64,000 nt of DNA, from assembly GCA_002325375.1 (NCBI GenBank), contig DCRZ01000008.1:125438-189437 (forward strand). The letters run 5' to 3'. The position numbers and the translations under genes were made by a program. Shown in pieces: positions 8,890-17,526 of this stretch. How positions within the stretch are numbered: the stretch's first letter is position 1; each line of letters begins with the position of its first letter. The DNA comes from Rhodospirillaceae bacterium UBA1479 (GTDB lineage Bacteria > Pseudomonadota > Alphaproteobacteria > Rhodospirillales > Casp-alpha2). A model generated the notes under the pieces. It did not search any database. It was not told the DNA's origin and saw nothing but the letters and a program-made list of their open reading frames with translations.

Positions 8890-10203
8890 ATGAGTGACAC
8901 CAGCCACGGCAAGAACGCCACCTTCACCCTGACGGACAACCGTGACGGCAAAGCCTATGAATTGCCGGTCATGGACGCCAGCGTCGGCCCCTCCGTCATC
9001 GACGTGCGTAAACTCTACGCGGAAACGGATTGCTTTACCTACGACCCGGGTTTCACATCGACCGGCAGTTGCGAGTCCAAGATCACCTACATCGACGGTG
9101 ACGCGGGCATCCTGCTGTATCGCGGTATTCCGATTCAGGACCTGGCCGAACATTCCGACTTCATGGAGGTCTGCTACCTGCTGCTCTACGGCGAACTGCC
9201 GACGGGCCAGCAGAAGGGCAAGTTCGAGAAAGACATCACCTATCACACGATGCTGCACGAGCAGATCGCCAACTTCTTCCGCGGGTTCCGGCGCGACGCC
9301 CACCCGATGGCGGTGATGTGCGGCGTGGTCGGCGCCTTGTCGGCGTTCTATCACGACTCGACCGACATCAACGATCCGCACCATCGGATGATCGCGTCCT
9401 ACCGCCTGATCGCCAAGATGCCGACGATCGCCGCCTGGGCCTATAAATACGCCCTTGGTCAGCCCTTCATCTATCCCCGCAACGAGCTGAGCTTCGCGGA
9501 AAACTTCCTGCATATGATGTATGCGACGCCCTGCGAGGAATACAAAGTCAGCCCCGTGCTCTCGCGCGCCATGGACCGCATCCTGACGCTCCATGCCGAT
9601 CACGAGCAGAACGCCTCGACCTCGACCGTGCGTCTGGCAGGCTCGTCCGGCGCCAATCCCTTCGCCTGCATCTCGGCCGGGATCGCGTCCCTCTGGGGCC
9701 CCGCCCACGGCGGCGCCAACGAGGCCGTTTTGACCATGCTCGGCGAGATCGGCCACAAGGACAACATCAACGAGTACATCAAGAAGGCCAAAGACAAGGA
9801 CGATCCGTTCCGGCTCATGGGCTTCGGCCACCGCGTCTACAAGAACATGGACCCGCGGGCCAACGTCATGCGCGATTCCTGTCACGAAGTTCTTGAGGAA
9901 TTGGGCATCAAGGACGAGCCGCTGCTCGACCTGGCCATGGAACTGGAACGCATCGCCCTGGAAGACGAATATTTCGTCAGCCGCAAGCTGTTCCCCAACG
10001 TCGATTTCTATTCGGGCATCATCTTCAAGGCCATGGGCATCCCGACCAGCATGTTCACCGTGCTGTTCGCCGTCGCCCGCACGGTCGGCTGGGTCGCCCA
10101 GTGGAACGAGATGGTCGAGGACCCGAGCCAGAAGATCGGCCGTCCGCGTCAGCTCTATACCGGTTACACCGAACGGCCCTATGTGCCGATCGACAAGCGC
10201 TAA
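8890..10203 (+). CDS. gltA: Type II citrate synthase
   Basis: Condenses oxaloacetate with acetyl-CoA to citrate, the entry step of the TCA cycle. The protein has 437 residues, the size of the NADH-sensitive hexameric type found in proteobacteria. The catalytic residues are in recognisable segments: His in WGPAHGGANEA, His in the signature GFGHRVYKNMDPRA, and Asp in NVDFYSG. It sits behind AAGGAGG and is followed by a strong intrinsic terminator. A 16-base hairpin (8851-8866) lies just upstream of the ribosome site, with no T-run. Confidence 0.98.
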   Translation: MSDTSHGKNATFTLTDNRDGKAYELPVMDASVGPSVIDVRKLYAETDCFTYDPGFTSTGSCESKITYIDGDAGILLYRGIPIQDLAEHSDFMEVCYLLLYGELPTGQQKGKFEKDITYHTMLHEQIANFFRGFRRDAHPMAVMCGVVGALSAFYHDSTDINDPHHRMIASYRLIAKMPTIAAWAYKYALGQPFIYPRNELSFAENFLHMMYATPCEEYKVSPVLSRAMDRILTLHADHEQNASTSTVRLAGSSGANPFACISAGIASLWGPAHGGANEAVLTMLGEIGHKDNINEYIKKAKDKDDPFRLMGFGHRVYKNMDPRANVMRDSCHEVLEELGIKDEPLLDLAMELERIALEDEYFVSRKLFPNVDFYSGIIFKAMGIPTSMFTVLFAVARTVGWVAQWNEMVEDPSQKIGRPRQLYTGYTERPYVPIDKR

Positions 10204-10227
10204 GCCGCTTCCGGTTTGAAATAAGTG

Positions 10228-10256
10228 AAGGGCCGTCCCCCAGGGGCGGCCCTTTT
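10228..10256 (+). terminator. Intrinsic terminator after gltA
   Basis: The arms AAGGGCCG(T)CCCC and GGGGCGGCCCTT pair with one bulged T around a CA loop, and TTTT follows. It lies 24 bases after the gltA stop. Because of A residues on its 5' side it may also work for lpxB, which arrives from the other strand and stops at 10258. Confidence 0.85.
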
Positions 10257-10257
10257 G

Positions 10258-11439
10258 CTATGCCCGGCCGATGACGCCGGCAACCACCTCGGCCGCCGCC
10301 GCGGCCGGGCCGTCGGCGGGGCCTTGCAACATGGCCATGGCCTGCTTGAAATGGCCGCGTTGCGTGGCCCGTGCCGCCTCGTCGCCAAGCAGGGCCTGCA
10401 AGGCCGGAACGATGCGTTCGGCCGTGCAGTCGTCCTGGATGAATTCGGGCATGACCTCTTCGCCCAGAAGGATGCTGACCAGCCCGGCATGGGGAGTCCG
10501 GATCAGGCGCCGGGCAATGGCGGCGGTCACACCGGACACCTTGTAGGCGATCACGGTCGGCACGCCAGCGGCGGCCAGTTCCAGGGTCACCGTGCCCGAG
10601 GCCGCGAGCGCCGTGTCGGCGGCGGCGAAGGCCCGCCATTTTTCGTCATTCCCGGTAACCACCAGAGGATTGCCCGGCCAGTCCTGCACGGCAGCGAGGA
10701 TCCGGCCTTCGTGACGGGCCAGGGTCGGCACGACCACGCGCCCGCGCCAGCCACCGGCCCACAGACGCGTCAGGGTCTCGCCGAACACGGGCAGCAGACG
10801 GTCCAATTCGCCGCCGCGCGATCCCGGCAACACGGCCAGAACCTGCGCATCGGCGGCGACGGCGTGGCGGGAACGGAAGTCGGCGGCGCGGTCATCGGCG
10901 CCCGGCTGCGCCCCCATGGACAGGGCGATGGGATGGCCGATGAATGACGCAGCCAGGCCCTCGCGCGTGAAATAAGGCGGCTCGAACGGATAAAGGCAGA
11001 GCATATGATCGAGGAAGCGGGCCACGGCCTTGGCTCTCTTGGGGCGCCAGGCCCAGACCGTGGGCGCTCCATAATGCACGATGGGCAGGCCTGGCCTGAG
11101 GGCCTTCACCTTCCTGGCCACGCGGAAACAGAAGTCCGGGGCATCAATGGTCACCAGAACGGCCGGGTTCTTGGCCAAAACATCGGCGCGGGTCTCCGCC
11201 ATGCGCGTCAATAACTTCGGCAAGCGCGGCACGACCTCGGCAAGGCCCATGACGGCCAGATCATCCATGGGGAACAGGCTGTCGAGGCCTTCGTCTGCCA
11301 TCAAAGGGCCGCCGACGCCCGCGAACCGGACAGCACCGCCAAGACGGGTCTTAAGCGCCGCCATTAACGATGCCCCCAGGGCATCGCCGGACGCCTCACC
11401 GGCGATCAGATAGACCAGGGGCGCCTCGGACGCCGTCAT
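10258..11439 (-). CDS. lpxB: Lipid-A-disaccharide synthase
   Basis: Joins UDP-2,3-diacylglucosamine and lipid X to form the lipid A disaccharide, at the inner face of the cytoplasmic membrane. It has 393 residues and is a GT19-family glycosyltransferase. Typical segments are YLIAGEASGDALG at the N-terminus, FAGVGGPLM, and the C-terminal nucleotide-binding part with GTVTLELAAAGVPTVIAYKV. Its ATG overlaps the lpxI stop (ATGA) and follows GGAGGAG. It is the last gene of the large lpx cluster. Confidence 0.97.
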   Translation of the reverse strand: MTASEAPLVYLIAGEASGDALGASLMAALKTRLGGAVRFAGVGGPLMADEGLDSLFPMDDLAVMGLAEVVPRLPKLLTRMAETRADVLAKNPAVLVTIDAPDFCFRVARKVKALRPGLPIVHYGAPTVWAWRPKRAKAVARFLDHMLCLYPFEPPYFTREGLAASFIGHPIALSMGAQPGADDRAADFRSRHAVAADAQVLAVLPGSRGGELDRLLPVFGETLTRLWAGGWRGRVVVPTLARHEGRILAAVQDWPGNPLVVTGNDEKWRAFAAADTALAASGTVTLELAAAGVPTVIAYKVSGVTAAIARRLIRTPHAGLVSILLGEEVMPEFIQDDCTAERIVPALQALLGDEAARATQRGHFKQAMAMLQGPADGPAAAAAEVVAGVIGRA

Positions 11440-12278
11440 GCCGCTCCTCCATCCCTGTCCCCGTCCGTGAAGCCGTGAACGGCCAAACCGGCGGCATCGG
11501 CCCGGCGGATCATCTCGTCGCGGTCCAGGGTCAGCGACCGTCCGGCCTCGACGGAAATCCCGTGCAGACCTGCCGCCACGGCCTGATCCACGGTGTCGGG
11601 GCCGACGGCCGGCAGGTCCACGCGCGGCTCCTGCCCCGGTTTCATGGCCTTCACAAGGATGCCGCCCCGTGCCTCGAGCCCGGCGGCCGCGATCATGGCT
11701 TCGGTGCCTTGCGGGCCTTCCCAGGCCACCACACGGCCGCCCGCGGCAATCACCGCCTGACCGGCGTCGCGGCGGCCATGGGCGCGGGCGCCGGCGATTC
11801 CGGCGGCAAGGTCCCTCGCCATTTCCCGCGATAATGCCTGCACGCTCAACGTTCCGGCGGGTGTCAGCAGGTCCGGCGCCAGATCATGAGGGGCCAGGAC
11901 CCGGAATCCTTCTTGATCCTCAAGCGCGGTCAAGATGGCGGTCAACAGCCCATCATCGCCCCGGCCCAGGGCCTTGGTGCGGGCCAGAAACCGGGCCGAC
12001 CACAGATCCGGAATCAGGTCGGCGGCCCGCGGCCGCTGCACGGCGCCGGACAGCACGATGTCGGTGATATCCAGGGATTTCAGGCGCTTGATGATGCCGC
12101 CGACAGCACCCAGGCGGAAGGTTTCGACCTCGGTGCCGGAAAACCGGCCAGCGTCCCCCTGCCCCTTCAGCGCGGCCACGAACACGGGCCGGCCGGCGGC
12201 ATGGCAACGTTGCACGAGAATCTCGGGCAGCAGGCCGCCGCCCGCGATGATCCCAAGCCGGGGCAAGCTAGGCCGCAT
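11436..12278 (-). CDS. lpxI: UDP-2,3-diacylglucosamine pyrophosphatase LpxI (DUF1009)
   Basis: Hydrolyses UDP-2,3-diacylglucosamine to lipid X and UMP, the step that LpxH performs in enterobacteria. The protein has 280 residues. The N-terminal LGIIAGGGLLPEIL, the central LSGAVQRPRAADL and the C-terminal RVDLPAVGPDT are hallmarks of the LpxI/DUF1009 family; the Asp in the last segment corresponds to the catalytic Asp described in Caulobacter LpxI. The ATG at 12278 overlaps the lpxA stop by 11 bases. A longer frame back to 12377 would run deep into lpxA and was not used. Its place between lpxA and lpxB supports the function. Confidence 0.95.
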   Translation of the reverse strand: MRPSLPRLGIIAGGGLLPEILVQRCHAAGRPVFVAALKGQGDAGRFSGTEVETFRLGAVGGIIKRLKSLDITDIVLSGAVQRPRAADLIPDLWSARFLARTKALGRGDDGLLTAILTALEDQEGFRVLAPHDLAPDLLTPAGTLSVQALSREMARDLAAGIAGARAHGRRDAGQAVIAAGGRVVAWEGPQGTEAMIAAAGLEARGGILVKAMKPGQEPRVDLPAVGPDTVDQAVAAGLHGISVEAGRSLTLDRDEMIRRADAAGLAVHGFTDGDRDGGAA

Positions 12279-13068
12279 CCTCCACCAGGGGCTGGCAGAT
12301 GGAGCGCGAGGAATCGGAGCGAATGAACTCGACAATTTCCATGACCGGCTGGTTATCGCCGAACAGGTCGGCGACATCGTCCAGGCGTTCGGCCATGGTG
12401 CCTTCCTGGGCGAAGATCAGGCGGTACGCCTGGCGCAGAGCATGGATCGTTTCGCGATCAAAACTGCGGCGCTTGAGACCGACCAGGTTCAACCCTTCAA
12501 GCTTGGCCCGGTTGCCGGTGACGGAGCCATAGGGGATCACGTCCTGGGTCACACCCGTCATCCCGCCGATCATGGCATGGCGGCCGATGCGCACGAACTG
12601 ATGGACCGCCGACAGGCCGCCGACGATGGCCCATTCCTCGATCGACACGTGCCCCGCCAAGGTGGCGTTGTTGACCAGGATCACGTTATCAGAAACCTGG
12701 CAGTCATGGGCGACATGGGCGCCGACCATGAAAAGACAGTTATTCCCGACCTTGGTTTCCAGGCCACCGCCCTCGGTGCCCGGGTTCATGGTCACGTGTT
12801 CACGGATGATCGTATTGGCGCCGATCACCAGGCGCGAGACCTCGCCCTTGAATTTCAGGTCCTGGGGCGCGTGGCCCAGGGAGGCAAAGGGGAACACGCG
12901 GCTATGGGCACCGACCCGTGTGTGTCCCTCGACCACGACGTGGGACAGCAGTTCGACACCGTCCTCAAGCACGGCATCAGGGCCGACAACACAGAACGGG
13001 CCGACCGTGACCCCACTGCCGATCTCGGCGTCCGGATGGACCTGCGCCATCGCGTGAATGTCGGTCAT
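12268..13068 (-). CDS. lpxA: UDP-N-acetylglucosamine acyltransferase
   Basis: Adds the 3-hydroxyacyl chain from ACP to UDP-GlcNAc, the first step of lipid A synthesis. The protein has 266 residues: a left-handed beta helix built from hexapeptide repeats (VHPDAEIGSGVTVGPF and onward) with the catalytic His in GAHVAHDCQ, and a C-terminal helical domain (NLVGLKRRSF...). The start MTDIHAMAQVHP at 13068 overlaps the fabZ stop as ATGA. It forms a tightly coupled fabZ-lpxA-lpxI-lpxB unit. Confidence 0.97.
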   Translation of the reverse strand: MTDIHAMAQVHPDAEIGSGVTVGPFCVVGPDAVLEDGVELLSHVVVEGHTRVGAHSRVFPFASLGHAPQDLKFKGEVSRLVIGANTIIREHVTMNPGTEGGGLETKVGNNCLFMVGAHVAHDCQVSDNVILVNNATLAGHVSIEEWAIVGGLSAVHQFVRIGRHAMIGGMTGVTQDVIPYGSVTGNRAKLEGLNLVGLKRRSFDRETIHALRQAYRLIFAQEGTMAERLDDVADLFGDNQPVMEIVEFIRSDSSRSICQPLVEDAA

Positions 13069-13529
13069 TTTTGTCTCACGATCATGGCCGCAAATACGGC
13101 CTCCGCCTTGGTGACACCGTCGGCGACGGCCTTGCCTTTGAATTTCCACACGTCGCCCCGGTTCTGGATGCATTCGACGTGAATATGCACGCAGTCGCCG
13201 GGCACCACGGGCTTGCGGAACCGGGCGCTATCCACTGTCATGAAGTAGACCAAGGCATCCTTGGCATCGGTCAGTCCGGCCATGACCAGAACGCCCGCCG
13301 TCTGCGCCATGGCCTCGACGATCAGAACGCCCGGCATGATCGGATGGCCTGGGAAATGACCTTGGAAGAAGGGTTCGTTGATGGTCACGTTCTTGATGCC
13401 CGTGCCGCTCGTGCCCGGGATCGCATCGATCACCTTGTCGATGAGAAGAAACGGATACCGGTGCGGGATCATTTCCATGATCCGGTTGATATCAATTTCC
13501 ATGGTTTCCGTGCTTGCCTCGGAATCCAT
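13065..13529 (-). CDS. fabZ: 3-hydroxyacyl-ACP dehydratase
   Basis: Dehydrates 3-hydroxyacyl-ACP in fatty acid elongation; it competes with LpxA and LpxD for the same substrate pool. It has 154 residues and a hot-dog fold. The motif HRYPFLLIDKV, the catalytic His in GHFPGHPIMPG and the catalytic Glu in VEAMAQTAG are all present. The start at 13529 is an ATG directly behind AGGGGAG, which is closer than usual; the in-frame ATG at 13502 (MEIDINRIMEMIPH) is an alternative. It begins 5 bases after lpxD ends. Confidence 0.96.
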   Translation of the reverse strand: MDSEASTETMEIDINRIMEMIPHRYPFLLIDKVIDAIPGTSGTGIKNVTINEPFFQGHFPGHPIMPGVLIVEAMAQTAGVLVMAGLTDAKDALVYFMTVDSARFRKPVVPGDCVHIHVECIQNRGDVWKFKGKAVADGVTKAEAVFAAMIVRQK

Positions 13530-13534
13530 CTCCC

Positions 13535-14557
13535 CTAGTCTCCTTTCTTCTTGGCCAACTTGGACAATGTCGCCAATTCCTTCATCCATTCGCGCCTGTC
13601 CTTGGCGGGCGAACCGCCGATGGTCGCCCCCGGCGGAACGTCGCGCATGACCCCGCTTTGGGCCGCGATGCGCACGCCTTTGCCGACCGACAGGTGGCCT
13701 GCGATACCGACCTGGCCGCCGATAATAACAAAATCGTCGATATGGGTACTGCCAGAAATGCCGACGAAGCTGACGAGGATGCAGCCCCGCCCGATCCGTA
13801 CGTTGTGGGCGATCTGCACCAGATTGTCGATCTTCGTGCCGGCGCCGATCACCGTATCGGGCCCGGCCCCCCGGTCGATGGTCGTATTGGCGCCGATTTC
13901 GACATCCGATTCGATGATGACCCGGCCCAGTTGCGGCACCTTCAGGTGGCCCGCCGCCCCCGGTGCGAAGCCGAAACCGTCCTGGCCGACGCGCACGCCC
14001 GGATGAATGATGACGCGGTCCCCGACAAGGCAATACTGAAGCGTGACGCCGGCCCCGATGGTGCAATCCGCGCCGACGGTAACGCCGCGCTCAACCACGG
14101 CGCCCGGCCCGATCACGGTTCCCGCACCGATCATGGCGCCATCCTGGACCACGGCGCCGGCGTCGATGCGGCTTTCCGGCGAAACATCCGCGCCGGCGGC
14201 GACATGCGCCCCCGGATGGATGCCGGGTTCAATCGCTGGGCGCGGGTAGAAGTGCGCCGCCGCCAAAGCGAAGGCACGGTAGGGATCGTCGCTCAACAAC
14301 AAAGCGGCACCTTTTGGGGCCTGATCCGCAAGGCTGGGGACCGCCAGAATGGCGGAGGCCTTGGCAGTACGGAACGCATCCAGATACTTGCGGTTGTCGA
14401 TGAAGCTCAGGTGCCCCTCGCCCGCCGAGGACAACGGCATGACATCAACGATCGACAGATCGCCAGACGTGTCGGGACCCAGGGTTGCCCCCGTGGCCTC
14501 GGCCAGTTGTCTCAGGGTGAAGGGCCCGGCCCTCGTGAAAAATCGGGGGTCGGCCAT
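13535..14557 (-). CDS. lpxD: UDP-3-O-(3-hydroxyacyl)glucosamine N-acyltransferase
   Basis: Adds the second 3-hydroxyacyl chain in lipid A synthesis. It has 340 residues: an N-terminal uridine-binding domain (about 1-100, FTLRQLAEATGA...), a left-handed beta helix of hexapeptide repeats such as GAVVQDGAMIGAGTVIGPGA, and a C-terminal helix that binds ACP. The active-site His is in the QIAHNVRIG segment. It follows skp by 6 bases. Confidence 0.97.
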   Translation of the reverse strand: MADPRFFTRAGPFTLRQLAEATGATLGPDTSGDLSIVDVMPLSSAGEGHLSFIDNRKYLDAFRTAKASAILAVPSLADQAPKGAALLLSDDPYRAFALAAAHFYPRPAIEPGIHPGAHVAAGADVSPESRIDAGAVVQDGAMIGAGTVIGPGAVVERGVTVGADCTIGAGVTLQYCLVGDRVIIHPGVRVGQDGFGFAPGAAGHLKVPQLGRVIIESDVEIGANTTIDRGAGPDTVIGAGTKIDNLVQIAHNVRIGRGCILVSFVGISGSTHIDDFVIIGGQVGIAGHLSVGKGVRIAAQSGVMRDVPPGATIGGSPAKDRREWMKELATLSKLAKKKGD

Positions 14558-14563
14558 CGGCGT

Positions 14564-15169
14564 CTATTTTTGCGGCGGCGTGACTTTGACCGCCGGCAGA
14601 CGCTTGTCGAGGCGGGCCAGCACTTCCGGCGTCACTTCGATGGGCGGGTGAACGACGATGGTCGCGCTTTTGCGGAAGATCAGGCCGTAAGACCGTTCGT
14701 TGGCCAGTTCGAGAACAATGGCGTTATAGACCTTTTGGACTTCGATGACGGCCTCGGCGTTGGCGCGGTCGAGCTGTTGATTGCGCGACTGCACCAGGCG
14801 CTGTACCTCGGCCACTTTCTGATCGAACTTGCGGCGTTCCTCGTCAAAGGCGTCGGGCGACAGGATGGTGCGCTTGCGGCGCAGTTCTTCATTGGCCGTG
14901 CGCAGGTCGCCCTGCATCTTCTCGATCTCTTCCTGATAGCTTTTGCGCAGCTGGGACACCTGATCGCGGATGTTCTTCATCGCCTTGGCTTCGCGCAGGA
15001 TGCGTTGAACATCCAGCACCGCCACCTTGGCGGCGCGCGCGTTGATATCCTCTGCCGTCGCTGCCTGGCCGGTCTTGGATTCCTGCTGGGCTTGGGCAGC
15101 GGCGGGAACGGTAAGGCACAAAGCCAGCATCATGCCGCGCCAAACAACGGACTTGGTAACGTGATACAA
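14564..15169 (-). CDS. skp: Periplasmic chaperone Skp/OmpH
   Basis: Holds unfolded outer-membrane proteins in the periplasm on their way to the BAM complex. It has about 201 residues: a signal peptide of about 28 residues ending in AAAQAQ, then the OmpH domain with a long helical, charged coiled-coil stretch (residues about 75-135) that forms the trimeric tentacles. The start is TTG at 15169, 5 bases behind a perfect AGGAGG; the next in-frame ATG (MMLALCLTVPA) would leave a shorter signal peptide. It sits 9 bases after bamA. Confidence 0.93.
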   Translation of the reverse strand: MYHVTKSVVWRGMMLALCLTVPAAAQAQQESKTGQAATAEDINARAAKVAVLDVQRILREAKAMKNIRDQVSQLRKSYQEEIEKMQGDLRTANEELRRKRTILSPDAFDEERRKFDQKVAEVQRLVQSRNQQLDRANAEAVIEVQKVYNAIVLELANERSYGLIFRKSATIVVHPPIEVTPEVLARLDKRLPAVKVTPPQK

Positions 15170-15178
15170 AAGAACCTC

Positions 15179-17455
15179 CTAAAATCGCGTGCCGAAGTTC
15201 ACGCGGACAATCTCGGTTTCATCAAACGATTCCTTGACCACCGGAATGCCGAGGTCGAGACCGAGGGGGCCGAACGGCGATTTCCAGGTTACACCGAAAC
15301 CGACGGAGGCACGGAGCGAGCCCGTATCCTCGATCCCGGTGCGAGTGGTCGCGATCTCTCCGGCGCTACCGATATCGGTGAACACGCGGCCGGCAACACC
15401 CAACTCAGCCGGCAGGCCCAGGGGGAAGCCGAGCTCCAGCGTACCGGAATACATCCATTCGCCACCAAGCGAGTCATCCGTCGTAATGTCGCGCGGCCCG
15501 ACACCGCCGACGGAAAATCCGCGCAGGTCGCGACCGCCGACGAAGAACCGCTCAGACAATACGACGTCATCCTGCAATGCGTAGACAAACCCGGCCCGAC
15601 CGCCAACGGTGAGAAGGAAGCCTTCGCTAGGCGTCCAGTGATAGGCGCCAGACGCGATGTTCTTGACGCTGTAGATATCGCCGCCAAGACCCGAGAGGTT
15701 GGTCGCAAGCTTGGCGAAATAGCCCTTGGTCGGTGTCAGGCGGTTGTCGCGTTTGTCGTACGTGATGCCGTGTTCAATGGACGAGAAAAAGTTGGTTCCC
15801 GCCGCATCCTGAACCACCAGTGACGCGCTGGAATCAACATCCAAGATGGATTCCTGGCGTAATTCATAGGCCCAATTCTGGGTCAACAGCTCGGTGATAT
15901 GGTAGCCGGCGCGCAACCGGAAGCCCGTCCGTTTCTTGTCGAAGGAACCGTAATCCTGCAGATCCTCGGTGATACGGAAGACGTCGAAACCGGCCGCAAT
16001 ATCACGGTTCAGGAAGAACGGTTCCGTGAACTTCAGGTCGATTTCGCTACGCCGCGCGGCCAGGATGAAGCGCAACGAAAGATCCCGGCCGGTGCCGAGC
16101 AGGTTGCGCTCACGCAGCCCGAAATCACCAAGCACGCCCTGATCGGTCGAGAACCCGGCGCCGATGGAGATTGAACCCGTCGATTTTTCCGTCACGGTCA
16201 CGTTAATGACCGCCTTATCGGGGGCGCTGCCGGGAACCGGCTCCATCTCAACGGTTTCAAAGAAATCCAGGTTCTGGATGCGGGTACGCGACCGGCGCAG
16301 CTTGGCCGCGTTGAAGGCATCGCCTTCGACCAGACGGAACTCACGGCGGATCACGTCATCCTGTGTGCGCGCATTGCCGACGATGTTGATGCGTTCGACA
16401 AACACGCGCGGCCCTTCGTTGACCTCGAAGACCACATCGATCGTCCGCTTGTCGCGGTCACGATCCAGGCGCGGACGCACTTCTACGAAAGCAAATCCCT
16501 TCTCGCCGACAGCCTCGGTGATGGAATCGATGGTCTTGTCGACCGCGCTTGCGTCGTACCAATCGCCGGAATCAATATCGACGACCTTGCGAAGAGATTC
16601 GACATCAAGATTGCGGATGGTCGTGACCACATCGACCTTGCCGAAGCGGTACCGCTTTCCTTCCTGAACACTGAAGGTAATGAAGAAATTCTTGCGGTCG
16701 CGGGTTAGTTCGGCGACGGCGGACTGTACGCGAAAATCGGCGAACCCATTGCGCAGATAGAAGCGGCGCAGAAGTTCGCGGTCGAGGGTCAGGCGGTCGG
16801 GATCGTAGGTGTCGTCACTCGACAAAAACCGATACCAGATGGACTCCTTCGTTTGAACATTCTCGCGCAAGTCATCGTCATCGAAGAACTCGTTGCCGAT
16901 GAAAGAAATGCGGGCAACCTTGGTCGGCTCCCCTTCGTTGATTTCGAACACCAGATCAATACGGTTCTGCGGCAGGCGGATGACCTTGGGTTCCACCGTC
17001 GCGCCGAACCGGCCGGTCGAACGGTAGACGGCCAGAATGCGCTGCAGATCGGTTTGAACCTTGGCTCGGGTGAAAATGACGCGGGGGCGCAGCGTGACTT
17101 CGCCCTCCAACGTCGAATCCTCGACCTTCTTGTTCCCTTCGAAGGCGACGCGGTTGATGATCGGGTTTTCGACCACGTTGACGATCAGCCGCGTGCCGTC
17201 CTGACGCATGGTGACGTCGGCGAACAGGCCGGTCGCGAACAGGCTTTTCAGGGAACGGTTGATGCGAACGGGATCGGCGGCCTCACCTTCCTTGATCAGA
17301 AGATAGGACCGAATGGTGCCCGGCTCGATACGCTGGGCCCCCTCGACAACGATCTCACTGATCGTGCCGCGGCCCTGCGCCGATGCATCCGCCGCCGCCG
17401 ACCAGATGACGACAGTCAGCGCAAAACCAAGAAGGAGACGTGATAGGCGCTCCAA
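15179..17455 (-). CDS. bamA: Outer membrane protein assembly factor BamA
   Basis: Central Omp85 subunit of the BAM machine that inserts beta-barrel proteins into the outer membrane. It has 758 residues: a signal peptide cut after about ADASAQ, five POTRA domains (about 28-420; ISEIVVEGAQRIEPGTI is POTRA1) and a C-terminal 16-strand barrel. The VRNLLG-type element appears as LRERNLLGTGRDLSL, the RGF motif as GGRDLRGFSVGG, and the protein ends in Phe (FGTRF) as expected for barrel recognition. The start codon is TTG at 17455 behind GGGGGAAG. Flanked by rseP and skp, the standard order. Confidence 0.97.
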   Translation of the reverse strand: MERLSRLLLGFALTVVIWSAAADASAQGRGTISEIVVEGAQRIEPGTIRSYLLIKEGEAADPVRINRSLKSLFATGLFADVTMRQDGTRLIVNVVENPIINRVAFEGNKKVEDSTLEGEVTLRPRVIFTRAKVQTDLQRILAVYRSTGRFGATVEPKVIRLPQNRIDLVFEINEGEPTKVARISFIGNEFFDDDDLRENVQTKESIWYRFLSSDDTYDPDRLTLDRELLRRFYLRNGFADFRVQSAVAELTRDRKNFFITFSVQEGKRYRFGKVDVVTTIRNLDVESLRKVVDIDSGDWYDASAVDKTIDSITEAVGEKGFAFVEVRPRLDRDRDKRTIDVVFEVNEGPRVFVERINIVGNARTQDDVIRREFRLVEGDAFNAAKLRRSRTRIQNLDFFETVEMEPVPGSAPDKAVINVTVTEKSTGSISIGAGFSTDQGVLGDFGLRERNLLGTGRDLSLRFILAARRSEIDLKFTEPFFLNRDIAAGFDVFRITEDLQDYGSFDKKRTGFRLRAGYHITELLTQNWAYELRQESILDVDSSASLVVQDAAGTNFFSSIEHGITYDKRDNRLTPTKGYFAKLATNLSGLGGDIYSVKNIASGAYHWTPSEGFLLTVGGRAGFVYALQDDVVLSERFFVGGRDLRGFSVGGVGPRDITTDDSLGGEWMYSGTLELGFPLGLPAELGVAGRVFTDIGSAGEIATTRTGIEDTGSLRASVGFGVTWKSPFGPLGLDLGIPVVKESFDETEIVRVNFGTRF

Positions 17456-17526
17456 TTTCTTCCCCCGAACGTACGTGCCAAGGCCCCAGGTGTACGCCTT
17501 TATGAGCCTAAATCATTGGCAATCCG

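Noticed and set aside
13514..15823. 769-codon plus-strand frame opposite lpxD, skp and bamA
   Set aside because: It spans three conserved genes on the other strand and has low-complexity composition; no domain is recognisable.
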